Shown here one piece after another: positions 11,801 to 24,138 of a DNA stretch of 64,000 bases. The stretch's first letter is position 1. Every line of letters begins with the position of its first letter. The notes below the pieces were generated by a model that saw nothing but the letters and a program-made list of their open reading frames with translations, was not told the DNA's origin and did not search any database. The DNA is from Acanthaster planci (lineage: Eukaryota > Echinodermata > Asteroidea > Valvatida > Acanthasteridae). The position numbers and the translations under genes are program-made. The stretch covers positions 720,313 to 784,312 of the forward strand of contig NW_019091389.1 in NCBI RefSeq assembly GCF_001949145.1, written 5' to 3'.

Positions 11801-14800
11801 CAGAGTTATAGCGCTATCAACAAGCAAAATATGGCACGACTTTCGGTTTTCCTACAGCTTCAAAGTGGCCGACACCAGGTTGACTTAACACTATCAGTAC
11901 ATTTGCATGATGTCAATCGGCAGTCACATCAATTGTCAAATGAAAACGGTCTCATGGTTCGCCGTATAAACCTGCTGAACACACACCACGCCTGCATCAC
12001 GCAAACAAGTCCTATACCATTACAGATCTCATCACTCTGTGTCGTTTGACGGATGGATTACACGAACTCCCATCGACTTCCTTGACCGGCGTTACAGTTC
12101 GTGCAGTTTGGTAGGTATCAACTCGAACCCATAGTAGATGTATTGTACAGTACATGTACATGAGAAAATAAACATACAAATACGAAACAAGGAACTGAGA
12201 GTGATTTTTGAACCACGATAGTTTTTACCATTGAGCAAGCCGAAGCATTGACGTCGTCGAACATTTGAGAGAGGCAAGCAAATACTGACAAGCCATCAAC
12301 CGGGGAGGGGTCACTTCTCAAGAATTTTCGGAGAAATGGGACATTTTTATCCCTTTTTACATATTTTTTTGGGTGGTCGGTTCTTCCTTTCTCCGTTTCC
12401 CTTTTTTCCCGGGGGGAAGGTCCCCCTGTCGCCCCCGGTGTATCTTTGGACATTAACCGCCTCATTTCATACCGTGAATCAATGAACTACATACGACTTT
12501 ATATTTCGGAATCGATAACAGGCAAACATGTCTTTTTTTTAAACATGTGGCAGTTATTTGAATTTACATAAGAAGTATATACATGGTTTAACGAGCGGCA
12601 TATAGAGCCTGTTTAAAGGCTACATGGCAATTGAGTGACAACGTTCAACATTCAGTTTGACTGGAATGAAAAGCACATTATACTGTGACATTTTGAAGCA
12701 CAATTTATTTCTCGTCCTGCAGCCAAAAGCATTATCAACGTTCCTCCGGGGGTATCCTCTTTTCAGCAAGAGAGGCATATGTAAATGCAAACGAAATGAA
12801 TCCCGGTTATAAGGACATGACATGAGCGTCACAGTCATTCAGATAATCCGCCCACAACCGGGCCGCATTTTCAATTACAAAAATTAAGTTTGGGGGGCTC
12901 AGCTCGGAGCCGGAGAGGCGCAATTACGTGACTCCTCATGCCAGTGGAACTGATCTGAACCGACACTGCCCAGTGCCCCCAGTCGACATAATGTGAGAAC
13001 ACCAACACGCGTTGCTCACATCCACACTCGAAGAAAAACTATCATTTGGAACATTACAGCAAACCTCTGCAAAATAGGAAACTATATTATTCCAAACTAC
13101 AGTTCGGTGGTGAAGTCAACACTGAGACACCCGCTGGTCCAACAGACCACACTTTATGCCTGGTTAATATAAAAGAAATTTACTATATGAACCCTCAACT
13201 ATGTAACAAATCCGTTAAATCAAATTTTAGGAAATTGTATTAATTGAAGATATTTGATGAACCAATCCCGACATGTCACACGAACCCAGCTCAAAATGAA
13301 ACACCTGTTTTACAATAAACCACACTAACACTGTATGCAGACCCTATAACAGTATACAATATAAAACTACATACGACACGCAGGTGTCGGTCTATTAAAA
13401 ACTACCCTTCCCGGATATACAAGAAGATAAAAAAAGGCACTGTCAAATTAACACCCCCTTCTTCGGCAACCCCAAACCAAACGAGTACGGGGCTAGGAGA
13501 CTTCAAACATCAATGATGGTAGTATCCCCCCCCCTTCGGTTCTCTCCTCTGCCATCAGGTAATAAAACCCAAAATGATTGACACCTACATGTATCTTGCA
13601 CCGTAAAATCCAGGCGTGTGGCTGTCGGAACACTCTAGAAAGCAAAACCTCTTTGGTACGGCTCATGGGCCAAGCGCACGTGCATGCACGCGGAAATGTA
13701 GGGCCAGCAACGAGGACTTTTTACAGCGCGAGTATGTACATGTACCGAAAGAAAAATGATACATCTACGCTGGAAATTCATTTCTGCTTCTGCTGTGTTT
13801 TTATGGGAAAATCCCTTCGAAAGAAGCTCGGTTTAATATTACATTCAAAACAAGACCGCGTTTCCCTAAAATATTACATGTCAACGACGTAACAAGAAAA
13901 CTACAAACGCGTTTTATGATCCGACCGAATCAGGTCTTTATGTCGTTTCTTCCTTGATGAAAAGCTACGATGTGTGTGAAAACATCACTGATATCATTAA
14001 ACCACCGTTCATTCTCTGCTCTTTCGTCAGTCTATGTTACATACGCCAGATGCCACACTGTCTCTGAAATGATGCTTTCCCTAAAGCTTCTTTCACGCGA
14101 GCACTGACACCTTTACGCATGCCAAATTTGCCATGCAGTTTCACACTACAAAACCTGCCGGACCATGCTCGGCCACTCAATTTCAAGCGTGGCTGGGTGC
14201 CAACACTGACACGCGCCATATTAGTCTCTTCTCCGAGCAACTTTCTTTCAAAGGTGTCAACCGTTGTGCCCAAGCCATGGCCGGGTCGCTTCCCCGATGT
14301 TTATACAGGATTACCCCAACGCCAGATCTCACTTGGTGAATAGGCGGAAATCGAAGCAATGCTCAGGTAGGATCCCCAATCACCGGGGGTATATAAACAT
14401 GTGCATTCATTTTTGAACTTGGAGAAAAAAATAACACGAGCATCTCCTGCCTTAGCTTATGGCGTTTGTTAATGAACTTCATGACAACTGCAGTGCAGCA
14501 CAGGGGTAGCAGTAACATGGGTGCTGACCTCATGGACGCCGAAACGTCAGCCTCAAATGAAACTAACTACAGTACCTCCACTTGGAGTAGGCCCTATACT
14601 GCATTTGTATTTAACAGTTGAGTGGAGAAAAAAACAGGTCATCCAAACACTGGATTTTTGTTTAAAAGCAAGCGTCGTTTGGTGTTCGGAAGAAGCGCAA
14701 GCTATAGGTAACCACTAAATGATACTGCAATCATGCGTGGTCGAGGTTTCAAGTGGTGCGATTCAAGGCGCGAAACGCAACGCCTTCAAACTTAACTTCA

Positions 14801-16704
14801 TAACGCCCAAGCTCATAAAATGTAGATTGGAGAAGAGGCTACGTGGTGTTACAAATGAGCCATTATTCATGGCAGTGAACAAACTACACAACCTTGACGG
14901 CTTCTGCTAGCGAGGCATGGAAATGAAGAGAAGTCTACTGCATTGCAAATAAATTATTAACGATCAGTTTATGATGCCTCACATCACAACACATCTCTCT
15001 CCAAGAAAAAAGTGACAAAGCATTTCAATATAGGGCCTGTGAAAATATTACCTCCTGTGTAGATGCCGATCACGGTTAAAGTACAATGACGCACTCAGTA
15101 TCATTTCGTCATTTATGCATAAGACCATTACAACGTTGAAAGTTTGTCAAAAGAAGTCTCATTCGACACTCATAATAACAAAATATTGCCTGTACTTTAA
15201 ATACTAAAAAACTGAAGGGAAATAAAAAGTAATGTGTTTGGCAAAATATCCTTTTCCTTGAAAAAAATCTTAAAACGCAGCTAAGTTACAGAATGGGCAT
15301 AGAGGTGTCCACCTTCACGTTTGTCTCAATCCGTTTCTAAACAAAGCTAAGTCACCTCGGGCCAACACGGACTGTTAACTGCCCATTGACTAATCAGGTG
15401 TAACAAACCACCACTGTAAGAATAGATGAGACGACAAAACTATTTCCCTTACTGAAGACAAGCAACTGGTTACAGTTCCCTTGCAAGTGTATCGAACTAG
15501 TTTCCTACTTTGTAGTTTCACCAACACGTTTCAGAACGTTCAGTGTTGATGGGTGTGCATCCTCATTTTCCATTACAGCACATGCTCCGGGGGATGACAG
15601 GCAAGTTTCAAGCGACTGACGACGGTACATCAACTAGTAGAGTTAGATTTTTCTGTGTCTCGGGTCATTACATATAGAGCTTTTACACCACGTTAATTAA
15701 AGAGAGACCTTCAATGACAGCAAATTATGCTAAGACATCTGTAGGTCACAACAGGCGTTTCACTGCCCTAATGAGGATGGAAGTAAGGCAAGTTCTTGAA
15801 GGTGCTTATTTTGCACGCCTATATAGTTGCCACTTCACGAACCATACAACCCTGTTGACATACGTGTCCCCGTCCAGCGCCTTTCAAATTAAAACTTATT
15901 TTCTTTCAGCGAATCCCCGTCCAAACTAATGCGTCTCTACCTTGCGGAAAGACCACACCAGTCAGGCCTCCCCCACAAAGGGCGCCAATGTGCATTTCAG
16001 TTACCGCCTTAATGGGATCCGACTCATGTCCTGCTACTCTTGTCGAGGCAGATTAGTTTTCCGGTAATCCCCCCGGGGTACGCACGATGCAGCCCTGGGA
16101 ATTCGACCAGGTACGAGGAGTGCATGCAAACAAATGCAAATCCATGATTTAAGAACAAAACAAAAACAAACAGATACATTATACTTGCGTTAATTTTCAT
16201 GGAGTGTATAAATTCCTATTACACACTACAAGAATCGTTCTCACAAGAAATTCTATGGTCATTATAATATGCCCTTTTCATTGAAAGTTTCTCGTAAACG
16301 CAACGTTCCACATCCAAAATTATTTTCTTTCCTGTTTGTCTTTACTATACTTACAGTTACGTGGAAAATAAAGGAAGAATGAACGAATGAATGAATGTGC
16401 CTTGGATGTATCGATGTGAATGACGGAAAATTGATATTTTGCTCAAGGGCAGTTGAAAAATACGTGAAATGTCACATTCTAGGATTCTATGCACGAATAC
16501 AAAAATGAAGTCCTACTTGTTCATTATCACGACATTGCATAAAATAATTACGGACCGACGATGTTAATCCTTTTCAATGACAAATGAATGTATTTTACAA
16601 GGTGAAAACTATCCATTTTAATATGGACCTGGTTTGGCGTGGCATCTTTGGTTTTTTGCTTACTTACGTTTATTGTTGGTGTGTTTGTTGTATTTTCGCC
16701 TGCG

Positions 16705-16726
16705 TGTTTGTTTGTTTGTTTGTTTG
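16705..16726 (+). repeat. TTTG microsatellite
   Basis: About five tandem GTTT units form an uninterrupted tetranucleotide run within a T/G-rich stretch (roughly 16660-16760). Confidence 0.9.
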
Positions 16727-18328
16727 CCTTGTTTCCCTCATTGTCTGTTTCTGTGTTTGTTTGAAATTGCACTCTTGATATTGTCATTTTCATATTTCGT
16801 GTCGTGTTTTGTAATTTTTACGTAATTGTATTTTAATACTATAATACATTTTTATTTCTTGTTGTCTTTTACATATATTTTGCCTCAGATATTACCTACT
16901 AAAAAAAATAAATGACATAAACAAACAGGAACTACGAAAGAGGATTTGGTTGGGGGTATCAATCAGTGCATCGTCTTTTGGCCAGTCGCGGGGACCAAGT
17001 GAAAACTGATCTGTTTTGCTGTGAACGAATTTGTCTCGCCTTATTCGCTAGGACTGCTTAGGCACCATGCCTGAAATAGAAAAGGCGGGAAATAAATGGC
17101 GCTGAAGACCGAGAATGACGCGTGTCAACCAAGATGTAGAAAGATCTCCCAACTGAAGTAATGTCTAGTGACAAGAGAACCGGCCAACGGTGCTTCACCC
17201 CGTGTCGTGTTGGGACCACATTTCAAGCAGGCCTCCATTTTCGTTGAAAGCATCGGGCTATACTGCATTCAGCATTAATCAATCATGACAGATTTATGCC
17301 TTCTTTCGCATATTCTAAAAAGAGAGGGCAATACATTCTCAAAGTGGTCATGTTGCTTTGTATCTCACTACTAATACGAATAGACGTCCGTGCTGTGACA
17401 AATTGATGGCCATTTTTGTTGTATTAATTAAACCGTCGTGGAAGTGATACATGCTCTTTGGAAACCAAAAGATTGGAATTCAGTTGCACGGGGTGGTTCA
17501 GCATGTTTGACATATTTAAAATTTGAATTCTCGTGACTGAAAGCATTGCTGGCAGTGAAGCAAAGTAAAGGAAGACTACTATCCGTGCATTGCTCATAAA
17601 GCCGTGATGACGCTATGCAGACATCCACCAGACCATTCCAGAACTTGTAAGATCATGCAGTTGTAGTTCAGGCGGTACAAGGTTTGTCGAAAAATCTCGG
17701 ACAGTCACAGGTACCATTCGCGACGTAATACTCGGTATACTCACATTTTTCAGACACAGTAAATTTAAAAGTTGCAACTGCCAATGTTGGGAACTATGAC
17801 GCCTAGATGTAAATTCTCTTTACATTTATCCCGGGATAGGGAACAGTAAGAATGCCTTTCGGTACGAGAGATAATGTAAAATCAAATGACAAGCTGTCTA
17901 ATATCTTTCGAAATTGACATGCAGGTGGAACAACCCATCGTTGTAAGTCAAAATCTTAATACCTTTCAACATATACATGCAGATACATGGATATTATATT
18001 GCTATATAAGAGATGTTTCATGTATGACTGTAATGCCGTTGCTTGGACCAACAAAACCTTCCCAATTATTGTGGGTTTTGGATCAATTTGTGACTAAATC
18101 TCATATCTTGCGGGATGGGGAGGGATAAATCTGTGTTCGTAAAATGTCAATTTTAGTTTTATTTGGCTAAAGAGTGGCTGTTTTGATTGGCTGCACGTTT
18201 ACACGAAGATGCCGAGACGGCGACGCCGAGACGGACCCAAAGAGGCTATTAAGCTGATTGAATGAACGTGGCCAAAGTGATCCATTAACATGTTGTCAAT
18301 GAGAGAATATACACTTTGTAGGATGTAG

Positions 18329-18439
18329 TACACGCGGAGATATTAATGACATGTAAAGACTGTCAGAGTGACAACAGCACAACGGACGACAAGTGTATTA
18401 CATGTACCCAGGGCATGCCCAGGGTGACGAATCTAAACT
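18329..18439 (+). CDS. Weak candidate exon: Cys-rich, Ly6-like start
   Basis: From a possible acceptor GATGTAG (18322-18328) to a good donor GTAAGTCTG (18440), the frame reads about 37 codons. It contains LMTCKDC, then Cys-x2-Cys ten residues later, then a fifth Cys just before the donor. Both borders would be phase 1. The L-x-x-C-x-x-C start is reminiscent of Ly6/uPAR three-finger domains, whose exons are often phase 1, but the acceptor's pyrimidine tract is poor and no partner exon was found. What is seen is a frame, cysteine spacing and one good donor. The family is only a guess. Confidence 0.2.
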
Positions 18440-18799
18440 GTAAGTCTGAGATGCCAACAGAAGAGCTTTTTACTTTTTTCTTCCCTGTGAACACTAACTG
18501 GTGTAAATCCTCTGATTTCAATTATTTTAAACACGCTCGAAGGAGTGCGGGTTAAACTTTAATTCGGTTTGGCGCAGGACGGATGTGAACTAAACAAAGG
18601 AAGTCCGCTGCGCCCTGACTTCAGCTGTTCCTTGTGTTACACACTGAGAACTACTACAAAACAGAGAATAAAATCGCACTCAGTGCCACTTTTTCCAACG
18701 ACACATTTTCCAAAGTTATGTGTACATACATAACTTCCTCGATTTATTAACTGGAACCGCTGCTTTTCTCAAATCGTCGTTAAAAGTGCACGGACTACC

Positions 18800-18874
18800 A
18801 TGGCACTGATTAAAATCGTGTTTATTGCAGTCATCACGGCTAAGTATTTGGTGAAACGTAGTCTCGAGCGATAA
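18800..18874 (+). CDS. Weak candidate signal-peptide-coding first exon
   Basis: An ATG in a near-ideal context (ACCATGG) opens a 24-codon frame starting MALIKIVFIAVITA, a good secretion-signal-like hydrophobic stretch, and stopping at 18872-18874. To be a real first exon it would need a donor inside it. Candidates are the GT of AAGTATTT or of TTGGTGAAA, both weak. An A/T-rich AATAAAA with an initiator-like CTCAGTG follows about 130-120 bases upstream. No downstream partner exon was recognised, and the phase does not fit the Cys-rich candidate at 18329. Confidence 0.15.
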   Translation: MALIKIVFIAVITAKYLVKRSLER

Positions 18875-20839
18875 GGATAACGGATGAAATTTTAAGTTCT
18901 CATGTACTGGAGATCTCGTTTTGCTTTGACCATAGACCAGGAGCCCAGGGCCAGAAGCTTACATGTATAAGTGCGAGGTAGACGGTAATAGAAACGCCAG
19001 CGGGAAGTTAAAATTATTTGTTAAGATTTACATCGATTTTTCTATTCCTCCATGAATTATGACTCGTGGCTACAGTTTCACGGTTGGACAGCTGACAGTG
19101 ATAACAGGCGTCGGTCAAAAATTAACATATCGTTCCCCTAGGAAAACTCTAGCAATAAGCATCAATTTCATTAAGAAATACAACACAACCTAAGGCAATG
19201 CAAACTGAAAACAAACCGCTTACCGTGTAGTACAATGAACCAATAACGCAAAACCACGATCAGTGTTGATATTTATAAATGAATGTCCCGTTTTTCAGAT
19301 TTTTTTAACCCAAGTGTCCCTCTACTGCTCATTTTTCATATAATGAGGAAGGTATTCGTATCATGCATCGCCAGTGACTTAAACGTCGTTTAAGCGTACA
19401 TGTAATTACCCCATTTGCGTCATTAAGATAAATGATAAATCGAGTCTTTCCTTCTCGAGGGACCTGCGAGACTTCCTCAGTAACGGGGCACAAGGGACAT
19501 TCCTATTCACTCTTATAACCTACAATCAAACGCACAAAAATCATCTTGTAATGGATTGAAGTGCATGTTTTGTCATGCCTTGTAAACATTAGGAGTTCAC
19601 AAGGAGAAGAACCTCAAAGGTAATAAAGCGATCCATCCTGGGCATGACAGCCACTGCCTTGCTTAATCTGCTCTTTCTTGTCGTTCTACGCGAGTTGGTC
19701 GAGGCAGACAGGAAGGAAGATACCTGTCCTTTGAGTCCAAACGGCTTTTAACCGTAGGCATGAACCGCGTGGTTGAAGCACCCTACGATCGGCAGCACGA
19801 TTTACACGAGGTGCATGGTGAGCCGGCACGGGTGTGATATGCATGGAGTGCCTTGACCTAGACGACGCCGGAAAGTAGCGCCCCGAGCACGACAAGCAAC
19901 CACCAGCTCCGCTGAAGTTATTAAGTAACCTCCCCGTCTCAAAACAATATCAATATTTGCATCGTGTAAGGAGTCCGAGGGACCAAGTAGATAATGTATG
20001 CTATCACTCAACAGCCTGCTGAAGTGCAATGACAAATCTAGCTTGTCGTTTATTATGGAGGAAAATGGCTCCTGTAGATATGCCCTAGAGTCTGTGAGTC
20101 TTTGGAATCCTTTTATCCACGTTCACACGGCGCAGGGCGTGATGTTACATCAGAGATTTACGATTTGCGCTGACATGGCAAGGGAACTGATGTGGCACTT
20201 TGCTTTCTGATGCGCAACATGAAACCAAGGTATGGCCAAAGATACCTTCTGCTGCCTTTCGGCTGATTAGGCCTACTCCACTGCAGCCTTTTCAAGTTGA
20301 GCTTGTCAAGGTTAGGCTGAAAAATATTGCTGATCATCAAAATACGCGCCAGTGCAAGCTCTGCAGCTCGACACATATCAGACATCAGATATATCAACCT
20401 CTTTTAAGTTCATTTTCACGCAAGCCATCTGTTAGTCCCTTTCAATCCATATCAATTTTTTGGTGGTTTGGACATCAGTTACTTGACTTTCAAAGATAAG
20501 AAGTGCCCTCTCTGTCATATCGAAGCAAACTCCCAGACAAAATAAAACATATTCGACAGGGAAAAGACTTCTAGTTTGGGTCCTAGGCCATGAACCTAAA
20601 GGCAGCAGAACACCAGACTGTCATCTGCGAGCGATCTCCATCACCATTCCGACCATGGATTCCATAACGACACAACAAATAAGGCCCATTCACTGTACAC
20701 AGTAATAATTCTTTCCATAATCAAACACTGTCAACCTTTATCACAATGCAGGACGGTAAAGGCACATCGAAAAATGAAAATGTACCAAACTGGCAAGATG
20801 CTCAATTTTTAGTTAAGCGCTCATCGTCTCACGTACTAC

Positions 20840-21053
20840 GGGCTAGCTTGTTTCACACGGATCTGGATCTCGATCAGTGATCCCGAAGCTGGTTCTCGCT
20901 ATCCATTAGGGGGGTTCTAGTGTCAGTGACCAACGTCGGGTCATTGATCTCGATCAGTGATCCCGAAGCTGGTTCGTACTATCCATTAGAGGGTTCTGGT
21001 GTCAGTGAACCAGCACTGATCTCGATCCGGATCCGAGTGAAACGAACAGGCCC
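20840..21053. mobile_element. MITE-like element containing an internal 80-base tandem duplication
   Basis: Terminal inverted repeats of about 38 bases bound a 214-base segment. The left reads GGGCTAGCTTGTTTCACACG then GATCTGGATC. The reverse complement of the right reads GGGCCTGTTCGTTTCACTCG then GATCCGGATC. Inside, an 80-base unit beginning GATCTCGATCAGTGATCCCG at 20866 is repeated imperfectly from 20946, with a third truncated start near 21018. It has no coding frame of note. Confidence 0.7.
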
Positions 21054-21863
21054 AAAGGTTGTCTTGGTACCACCGATGTTTTCTCTTTTACGAACTCTTT
21101 TCTCTTACATTCAAGACAGTTTTCCCCACGGTTGTTCGCTGCAAAGACTTAACAATATTCCCGATTATTTGTGTGTCACCTTTCAGCATCATTAGAAATT
21201 ATATGGCGGGTGTACTAATCAGTGACGCTTATTACAAATTACACACAACGTCAAGAATGATGCAGTTTTATTAACTTCGCACGCAACTACACTTATTCCA
21301 CACATCAGAGTGGGATGGCAAGACACCTCGTGAAACAGTGTAAAAGCTTATATCCGTCTCGTATTTCACGCTGGTCAAAATGTGTTTTTCGCATTTAATG
21401 CCAAGGCCAACTTGAATAAATGACCCTTAATCGTCATTATGAGCCTTAGTGTCCGACGGTCCCTCTTCCCATCATGGTCCCATGTACATGTAATACTAAA
21501 ATGGATCAATATGACATGAAGACACAGAGGAAGCTGCTCACACGTAAAGAAAGCCGCACCAGGACACTCTTCCATTAACGGTAACTCCCTAGGGTATGTG
21601 TGAAATCACACTGAAATAGGAGGACTTAGCCCTGCTCGGGTTAACAAAATACTAATAACATGCCTCCGGATTAGTGCGAAGTTTGATTCCATTTGCGAAG
21701 TTAACAGCATCGGGAACTCCTTCGACTTATTCCTATACGAGACACTATCCAATTATGTTATTGACATGGTCGTAAAAGCACTTTGACCTAGCTGCGAAAT
21801 CCAATATCCAATATAACTGAATTTTTTTGAAAAACTTGTTTACTCTTTTGTTGTGTACCTATA

Positions 21864-22040
21864 AGATACTATGCGTAGACATAGTATCTCAAAGTATCTC
21901 AGTATATACATGCAGTACCTATCTTGTGTGTACAACACAGTACTCGTGCAGATAAGATTCTTTGCGTGCAGTACATGCACGCCATATACATGTACATGTA
22001 CATGTAGTACCATATACATGTACAGTACATGAGCATGATG
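21864..22040. repeat. Palindromic short-motif cluster (hairpin plus ACATGT array)
   Basis: A perfect 10-base hairpin (AGATACTATG, 6-base loop, CATAGTATCT) lies at 21864-21889. It is followed by TGCAGTAC-type palindromes and a run of ACATGT units near 21989-22030. This class of short self-complementary repeat is scattered through the window (for example near 4026, 12150, 23636 and 30395). Confidence 0.6.
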
Positions 22041-23675
22041 TGCCAGGATGGAATACCCAAGGTATACGAAGGCCTGCATCAACGAAAAGCCTGCTTACGT
22101 GCCTATACAAAGCATGTAGTTTCGTGCACGTACGCGTAATGTACCCTTTACGAAAACGACTGCTATCGTGTGTATACACAAATGTTTTGTGAAGAAAAAG
22201 TAATGAAAAACATTTCAATAACCAGTTCGGGTCTTCGTACTCAACAGTGGTAAAGTGAAAAGTAAATACAAAATAAATTCAAACAAAACAAAGCAAAAAT
22301 CCTACACACACTGCAAAAGAATTACATGTAGAACATCGCTTAAAAGCGTTATGCCCAACTGACATTGCCAATTAGCATATTCATGGTAGACATTTGGTAT
22401 TGCATTGGGAAAATAAGGAGCACTATAGCAGACAATCAGTTTCTCCCGTTACTGACAACTAATTCATTCTCCTTCTTCCACCTGAAAACACAACGCATTT
22501 TACCAACACCAAGGTTTGTCACGATCGATAGTCCAGTGAACCGTTCAAAACGTTCCTACCCTCGCACGACCAAGCTATGAGTTTCAACCCCACAAAATCA
22601 CGTCCAAATGCTGACTGGGGCGTTCTTCGCTCATTTCATTAATAATAGCGAGCGTTTGCTGAAAGTGACACTAATTAGTTGTGGATCTATACCAGGCAAG
22701 ATATGGGACGAAGGGGTACCCCCCTTACCCGTCCAATCCCTATACACACTGTAGACTATTGTTACCTAACACACCCACCTAGAAGTCTGTAAAGAATTCC
22801 TGAGATTCCGATCAAACAATGACCAACACAAAGGCGGGGGGGGTTTCTCCCCGCCCATATCTTGCTTCAAATGTGCGGATCGGTAATTCAGCTCGCTACG
22901 TGTACATGTATATATGCATTTCAGAATAGAGGCAGTGTTGCGCTCGCAACCTTGGCTGGGATAGCCTTTTTTCGCATTTCACTTAACTGTCGTTGGAATG
23001 GCCCGGTTCCATTGTGTTCTCCTATAGCAGTACTTAACGACATCTGCGCACAGCTTTTTTCTGAATACATCTATACAGTACCGTACCCACACATGAACAC
23101 GCATTCCTGGCCGTCTGTTCTCTTCATGATAAAGTGTGAGATGAACCCTGTCCAAATGCAAACAGCTGCAGCTGGGAATGATTACACGTCCATGTTACCG
23201 ATAAAAAGCCTACTTGGCAAGATGCATGAAATGGTTCCAAGATGAGTGAGTAGGATCTGCTTTACTAAAAGAATGTTTTGACCGGTATTCAAATTTAATA
23301 TTCACCACGGGGACTCAGGGGCTTTGCTGTGATTTTAAGAATTTGCTTACAGAAATCAAGGCAGCTACTTTGTACTCAACTGGCATTATCGACCAATACT
23401 TATTTCAAGTCTACAATTATCGAGCCACTTATTCACGTTTATTACTAATGAAATAGTTAAATGATTGACAGCTCACTGGTACAATATTGTGAGTCGGATT
23501 AATATAGCCAGCCATGCTACGTCTGAAAGCAATATTAATTCCTATTCTTATGTATTTCCATTTGCGTAAACTTCTTTTGCCTACTGAGTGTTTACACGAC
23601 TGAACTTTGGAAAACACATAAGGGGATATGGCTGTATATACATGTACATCAGCCTTGGCTGCGCTGAATCCTCTA

Positions 23676-24138
23676 CAGGATGTCTCAGAAAAAAACAAAA
23701 CCCTGAGGAAAGGGGTTAATATGCCCATACCATGAAATATGATTATAATGTATAAGGATCTCTGAAAAGTAGGAGCAGTATTCTTTCTAATGAAACCTTG
23801 ACGGTATCCCTCCTGTCAGGCATGACTGAACACCATTAACTGTGAATTACGTAAAGTGACGTAACGTGTAAATAATCGGTGTGCCCCTGATATCTTATCC
23901 AGGACAAGCATGACAGAGGACAACCTCATTCACAGGTTTATCCAAAGTGTTACAACTGGATGCCCCATTTTCGAGACAATGGTGTTCAGTCATGCCTGAC
24001 AGGAGGGATACCGTCAAGGTATCATTAGAAAGAATACTGCTTCTACTTTTCGGAGATCCTTATACATTATAATCATATCCCATGGTTTGGGCATATTAAC
24101 CCCTTTCCTCAGGGTTTGTTTTTTTCTGGGACACCATG
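23676..24138. mobile_element. TA-flanked fold-back element (Tc1/mariner-type MITE)
   Basis: Two arms of about 160 bases (23676-23837 and 23978-24138) are near-perfect reverse complements separated by about 140 bases. The outer ends read CAGGATGTCTCAGAAAAAAA and, on the other strand, CATGGTGTCCCAGAAAAAAA. TA dinucleotides flank both sides (23674-23675, 24139-24140). The TA target and the GTGTCCCA-like terminus resemble Tc1/mariner ends. No transposase frame is present, so it is non-autonomous. Confidence 0.85.

Noticed and set aside
14390-14397. TATATAAA box, and another at 48706-48713
   Set aside because: Neither is followed by a recognisable first exon; such matches are expected by chance in AT-rich sequence.
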